The translations under genes and the position numbers were made by a program. From NCBI RefSeq assembly GCF_001039355.2, contig NW_019774436.1:339960-403959 (forward strand): DNA of 64,000 nt, in the 5' to 3' direction. Under the pieces are notes generated by a model. The model made no database searches and was not told the DNA's origin. It was given only the letters and a program-made list of their open reading frames with translations. Shown here one piece after another: positions 61,401-64,000 of the stretch (its first letter is position 1; the number at the start of each line of letters is the position of its first letter). This stretch comes from Lingula anatina (taxonomy: Eukaryota > Brachiopoda > Lingulata > Lingulida > Lingulidae).

Positions 61401-62717
61401 ATAATGTTCCTCTCACTACAATATTGAATCCATCTGGAAATGGAAGATTCATATTGCTTGACAGTTGTATCTCTCCATGAGGACATGACCAATTTGACAC
61501 CTGTTGGCAAAAATGCCATGTCTTCACAACTTTCCCTGACAATACACAAGCCATAAGCTGTAACTTTGGAAGATTGTCCATGTTTTTGTGTGGGTGCCAC
61601 AGCAATTCTTGATTCCTGGGAAGTAAAAAAGGACAGGATATTAACAGATGGCTCAATTTTGAAAACCATACTTGAGTTGTCCAATAAGGCACTACCACTA
61701 GGATACTATCCACTTGATCAAACTCAATCTTGCTTAACATCTTTCCTATTAAAGAAAAAAGTGGAAATGCATAAGCATTCATCTGTGACCAGTCAATAGA
61801 CAAGGTATCTGTTGTCATAGCAAACCGATCAGGTTTCCATGATACATATTTGGGTAGTTGATTATTCAGCCTATATGCAACTGATAACCACATATCACTG
61901 TATTAACAGTATGTCAGCAGACATGCTTTAGCACTCAAAGAGCTCAAAACACTGCAGAAATATTAGTTTCATGCAGCTTGTAAATCTGCATTCGCTTCGC
62001 TGAGAAACCACGCAATGAATGACGCTGAGCTGCACGCGCATCTCTCATGTGGAGCCTATAACGTCACTAGACGGTGATTTGGAATCTTAATCAACAATGT
62101 ATAGAACTTGAATATCTAGGTTTTTTTAGTCTGTATATAACTAACATAGGTTAATGGTTTTATTAATAATGAGTCTTGATGTATTAGTGAGTCCAAATAT
62201 AAATGATATAAAATGCAGCTCACTGTTCAGTTTTATGAATAAGCTCATGTTTTTGTCTAGCTTTATCATATCTATTTAAAATCCCTAGAGTACAATCACT
62301 ACTTAACATGTTTTTCATTGAATTTTATAGGAATGAATAAGACAGTGTTTTTACCTATATTGGTTGTCTATTGATTTTTTTTTTCAGAATAACCCCCAAA
62401 AATGTAACTATGGATTATATGCTGAGCAGCTGTCTGGAAGTGCCTTTACAGCTCCCAGAGATTCAAATAAAAGAAGGTAATTAAATATAAGATAGACTTT
62501 GGCATGATTTTTGTAAAGGCAAGCAGAATAATAGGAGATTTGAAGATAGGACACCATAGTATGTTTAACTTCAATGTAAATCACCTAGTACCTACTTTTC
62601 AAATCGGAAATTATCTTTTTCCAAATGGCCACCTATTAAAATTCTTATTAATCAAGCTTTGACCTTCAGCTTAAATATTGGTGCAATTCATGGAAGTTGA
62701 TTTCCCCATTTTTGGTT

Positions 62718-62752
<35 letters not shown>

Positions 62753-63389
62753 TTAATATATTTTTGCCAATCTATAAGTTCCATGTATTAAGCACATTTG
62801 CTCTGTTTTAGTTGGCTGTATCGCATTAGGCCTTCAGTAATGCACAAACCTTTTGAACTTATGGAACCAGGAAATTTTACTAATAATTGGACTGATACAC
62901 ATCCCAATCCCAACCAGGTTTGAGAAAGTTTGTATTTCAACTTAAAATTACACTTCAAAGTTCCTAAACAACTAAATAATTGTGAGTAGAAATTAATTCA
63001 GAATTTTTTATCACTCACAATTTAGGAAGATTTAACATCTCAAGCAAGCTATAAAAACTTTTTTAGTTCAAGGTACTTCACCTGTTTTAAAAATTATGCC
63101 ATTGTTTGACCTTTTTTTCAGCTGAGATGGAAACCATTTGATATTCCCAACAAAAATGGAAAGAAGGTTGATTTTGTTGAGGTAGGAATGATGCATGTCT
63201 CCAAGTGTCAAGAAAGAAATGCATAATATAAGTTAACTTATTTTCACCTTGCAAGTCAAAGTCAGGATGATTAAATGTTTTCTTCAATTATTTTTAAAAA
63301 CTGTTCATGTTATGTGAAAATAACTTTAGGTAAAGCAACTATCAAGAATGACATGCTTGAAGTAAATGTTCAGAATTTTTGGTTTGTCC

Positions 63390-63462
<73 letters not shown>

Positions 63463-64000
63463 GAAAACTGCTCCTTAGATATTGTTAACATATTCAGATA
63501 TATTATGTATAAAGGAAACTGTGTTAAAGTACCAGTGTTTCCAGGGCCTGGCCACAGTGTGTGGTGCTGGTGATGCCAGGGCAAGGCATGGGTGTGGAGT
63601 TCATATCTTTGCTTGCAATGCCTCCATGACAAACAGGTGAGCAGCTTGAAGGGAAGTTGGAAATGGATATTCTTTGGAATGAATTATGTTATCCATTGCA
63701 ATATAATATTAGATAAAGTTGAAAAATGAATGCAAATTGTGAAAGGTCATCTCTGAATTAGTTTTAAGGATGTTCCAAGATTTTGCATAAATATTACCAA
63801 TAAATAACACATTAAGGCATTGTTGATAAATTATAGGTCAATCAATTATTTATTAACTTTTTTTTGTAAAAGTATTACAAAGGTAGGTATAATTTCTGAT
63901 AAAATATAAATGGTTTACTCTATAATTGTGTTTGTTTCATCAGACATATTATTTAAAACTTTTTTGTTTTCTTTACAGATGTTTTTACAACTCTGACGGT
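58383..64000 (+). CDS. HGD: Homogentisate 1,2-dioxygenase, exons 1-7 (partial at right edge)
   Basis: HGD opens the ring of homogentisate to maleylacetoacetate in cytosolic tyrosine breakdown, using Fe(II). Seven exons in consistent phase encode the first 155 residues and end at CFYNSDG, the same point as in the human enzyme. Recognisable blocks are [59 protein letters not shown] and VCGAGDAR. The iron ligands lie in the C-terminal half, beyond the window. The gene is head-to-head with ASK. Confidence 0.96.
58401..59759 (+). other. HGD intron 1
   Basis: It holds the second copy of the 40-bp direct repeat, a C run at 59268-59286 and a G run at 59347-59356. No other feature was recognised. Confidence 0.55.
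58917..58956. repeat. 40-bp direct repeat, copy 2 (HGD intron 1)
   Basis: Same sequence as 58268-58307 except one base (CCGAAG against CTGAAG). The two copies lie on either side of HGD exon 1. Confidence 0.9.
59760..59837 (+). CDS. HGD: HGD exon 2
   Basis: It encodes [20 protein letters not shown] and ALPEGQ, 26 codons in phase 0, matching human [20 protein letters not shown]. Confidence 0.97.
59918..60186. mobile_element. Fold-back element sharing the DIRS-type terminal repeat
   Basis: Arms of about 86 bases, 59918-60003 and 60102-60186, are inverted copies (TTAGAGGGTTAA at the left against TTAACCCTCTAA at the right, then ACCTGGATTCCAC and TGACAGAATAGGGTTCACAT blocks). The arms resemble the inverted terminal repeat of the adjoining DIRS-like relic (ATTCCA..TCA.CGTC, CACATGAGAGATGCGC). 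It looks like a non-autonomous derivative that holds only terminal sequence. Confidence 0.75.
60390..60525. repeat. Two-copy repeat inside the DIRS-like relic
   Basis: CATCTGCACAATTTGCAGGA followed by AACAACT.TAA occurs at about 60398 and 60478, about 80 bases apart, near the left terminal repeat. Confidence 0.7.
60587..61684 (-). pseudogene. DIRS-type tyrosine recombinase, frameshifted
   Basis: Three minus-strand pieces follow each other: an N-terminal SAM-like part ([20 protein letters not shown]), a middle part ([16 protein letters not shown] and [13 protein letters not shown]) and a C-terminal part ([20 protein letters not shown], then KYYD). The catalytic residues are still present: Arg in TGQR, the H-x-x-R of HSTR, and the Tyr in KYYD. 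Frame changes near 61370 and 60940 and a stop near 61015 break the gene, so it is inactive as written. Confidence 0.8.
61690..61893 (-). pseudogene. C-terminal remnant of DIRS-type RT/RNase H protein
   Basis: The frame includes [30 protein letters not shown] and [14 protein letters not shown]. This is the characteristic end of the RNase H region in DIRS-type elements (family pattern: YVSW.PD, W....AFPPFSLI, VVP.WPTQ.W). Everything upstream is lost at the terminal repeat. Confidence 0.75.
62388..62476 (+). CDS. HGD: HGD exon 3
   Basis: It encodes [20 protein letters not shown] and TAPRDSNKR. It ends in phase 2. Confidence 0.97.
62812..62917 (+). CDS. HGD: HGD exon 4
   Basis: It encodes [20 protein letters not shown] and continues to NPNQ, matching human WLYRILPSVSHKPFE. 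Confidence 0.97.
63122..63181 (+). CDS. HGD: HGD exon 5
   Basis: Twenty codons encode [20 protein letters not shown], phase 0 on both sides. Confidence 0.97.
63392..63463. repeat. (TG)n microsatellite
   Basis: About 35 TG units with one TT interruption at 63442-63443, in HGD intron 5. Confidence 0.97.
63545..63636 (+). CDS. HGD: HGD exon 6
   Basis: It encodes [20 protein letters not shown] and [10 protein letters not shown], matching human [20 protein letters not shown]. It ends in phase 2. Confidence 0.97.
63979..64000 (+). CDS. HGD: HGD exon 7, first 22 bases
   Basis: It completes an arginine codon and encodes CFYNSDG, where the window ends. Acceptor TTTACAG precedes it. Confidence 0.93.

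Larger units (their letters stand above)
60185..62085 (-). mobile_element. Internally deleted DIRS-like retrotransposon relic in HGD intron 2
   Basis: Inverted terminal repeats at 60185-60228 and 62043-62085 share blocks such as ATCACCGTCTAGTG and ATAGGCTCCACATGAGA. Between them, on the minus strand, are the end of a reverse transcriptase/RNase H region and a tyrosine recombinase. The gag-like part, most of the reverse transcriptase and the usual internal complementary region are missing. No target duplication is seen, as expected for recombinase-based integration. Confidence 0.8.

Overview
This window looks like nuclear DNA of an animal. It is AT-rich, has small exons with GT-AG borders separated by 0.1-5 kb introns, and carries many microsatellites, MITE-like elements, a DIRS-type retroelement relic and a LINE relic. 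The protein sequences and repeat types suggest a marine invertebrate, probably a lophotrochozoan such as a mollusc, but this is inference and no species marker is present. Three genes are present. (1) At the left edge is the last exon of an unidentified plus-strand gene encoding a hydrophobic C-terminus (467-634). (2) A large minus-strand gene from about 58350 down to 3429 encodes an apoptosis signal-regulating kinase (ASK, MAP3K5/6/15 family). I assembled 38 coding exons whose phases all agree; counting each exon once gives 1291 residues. They cover an N-terminal thioredoxin-binding-like region, a central regulatory (TPR and PH-like) region, the kinase domain, a linker with a 14-3-3 motif, a C-terminal helical region, a coiled coil and a SAM-like domain. 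(3) Head-to-head with it on the plus strand is homogentisate 1,2-dioxygenase (HGD, tyrosine breakdown), exons 1-7, running off the right edge. The two genes share a compact bidirectional promoter near 58340-58383. 

The main structural oddity is at 18.0-37.7 kb. Kinase exon 23 occurs twice and kinase exons 17-22 occur twice, each with nearly identical introns, and single N bases sit at 19064 and 28588. The pieces fit one explanation: segment 19065-28587 is a second-haplotype contig (haplotig) placed between two pieces of the other haplotype. All coding differences I saw between copies are synonymous, and using exon 23 twice would break the reading frame. The placement exposes polymorphic insertions. 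One is a Helitron-like insertion whose two ends are split by the haplotig (19037-19063 and 28589-28688), with its empty site at 20135/20136. Another is a 320-bp SINE-like insertion with a 7-bp target duplication (32630-32963). 

Layout: 1-634 end of the unknown plus gene; 635-3428 facing 3' regions; 3429-12561 ASK C-terminal exons; 12562-18221 long introns with an alternating purine-pyrimidine array; 18222-37887 kinase exons in two allelic copies; 37888-53226 regulatory and N-terminal exons; 53227-58382 intron 1, exon 1 and promoter; 58383-64000 HGD, with a DIRS-like relic and a related fold-back element in intron 2. A possible alternative first exon for a kinase-only ASK isoform lies at 36640-36756 (allelic copy 27533-27649).
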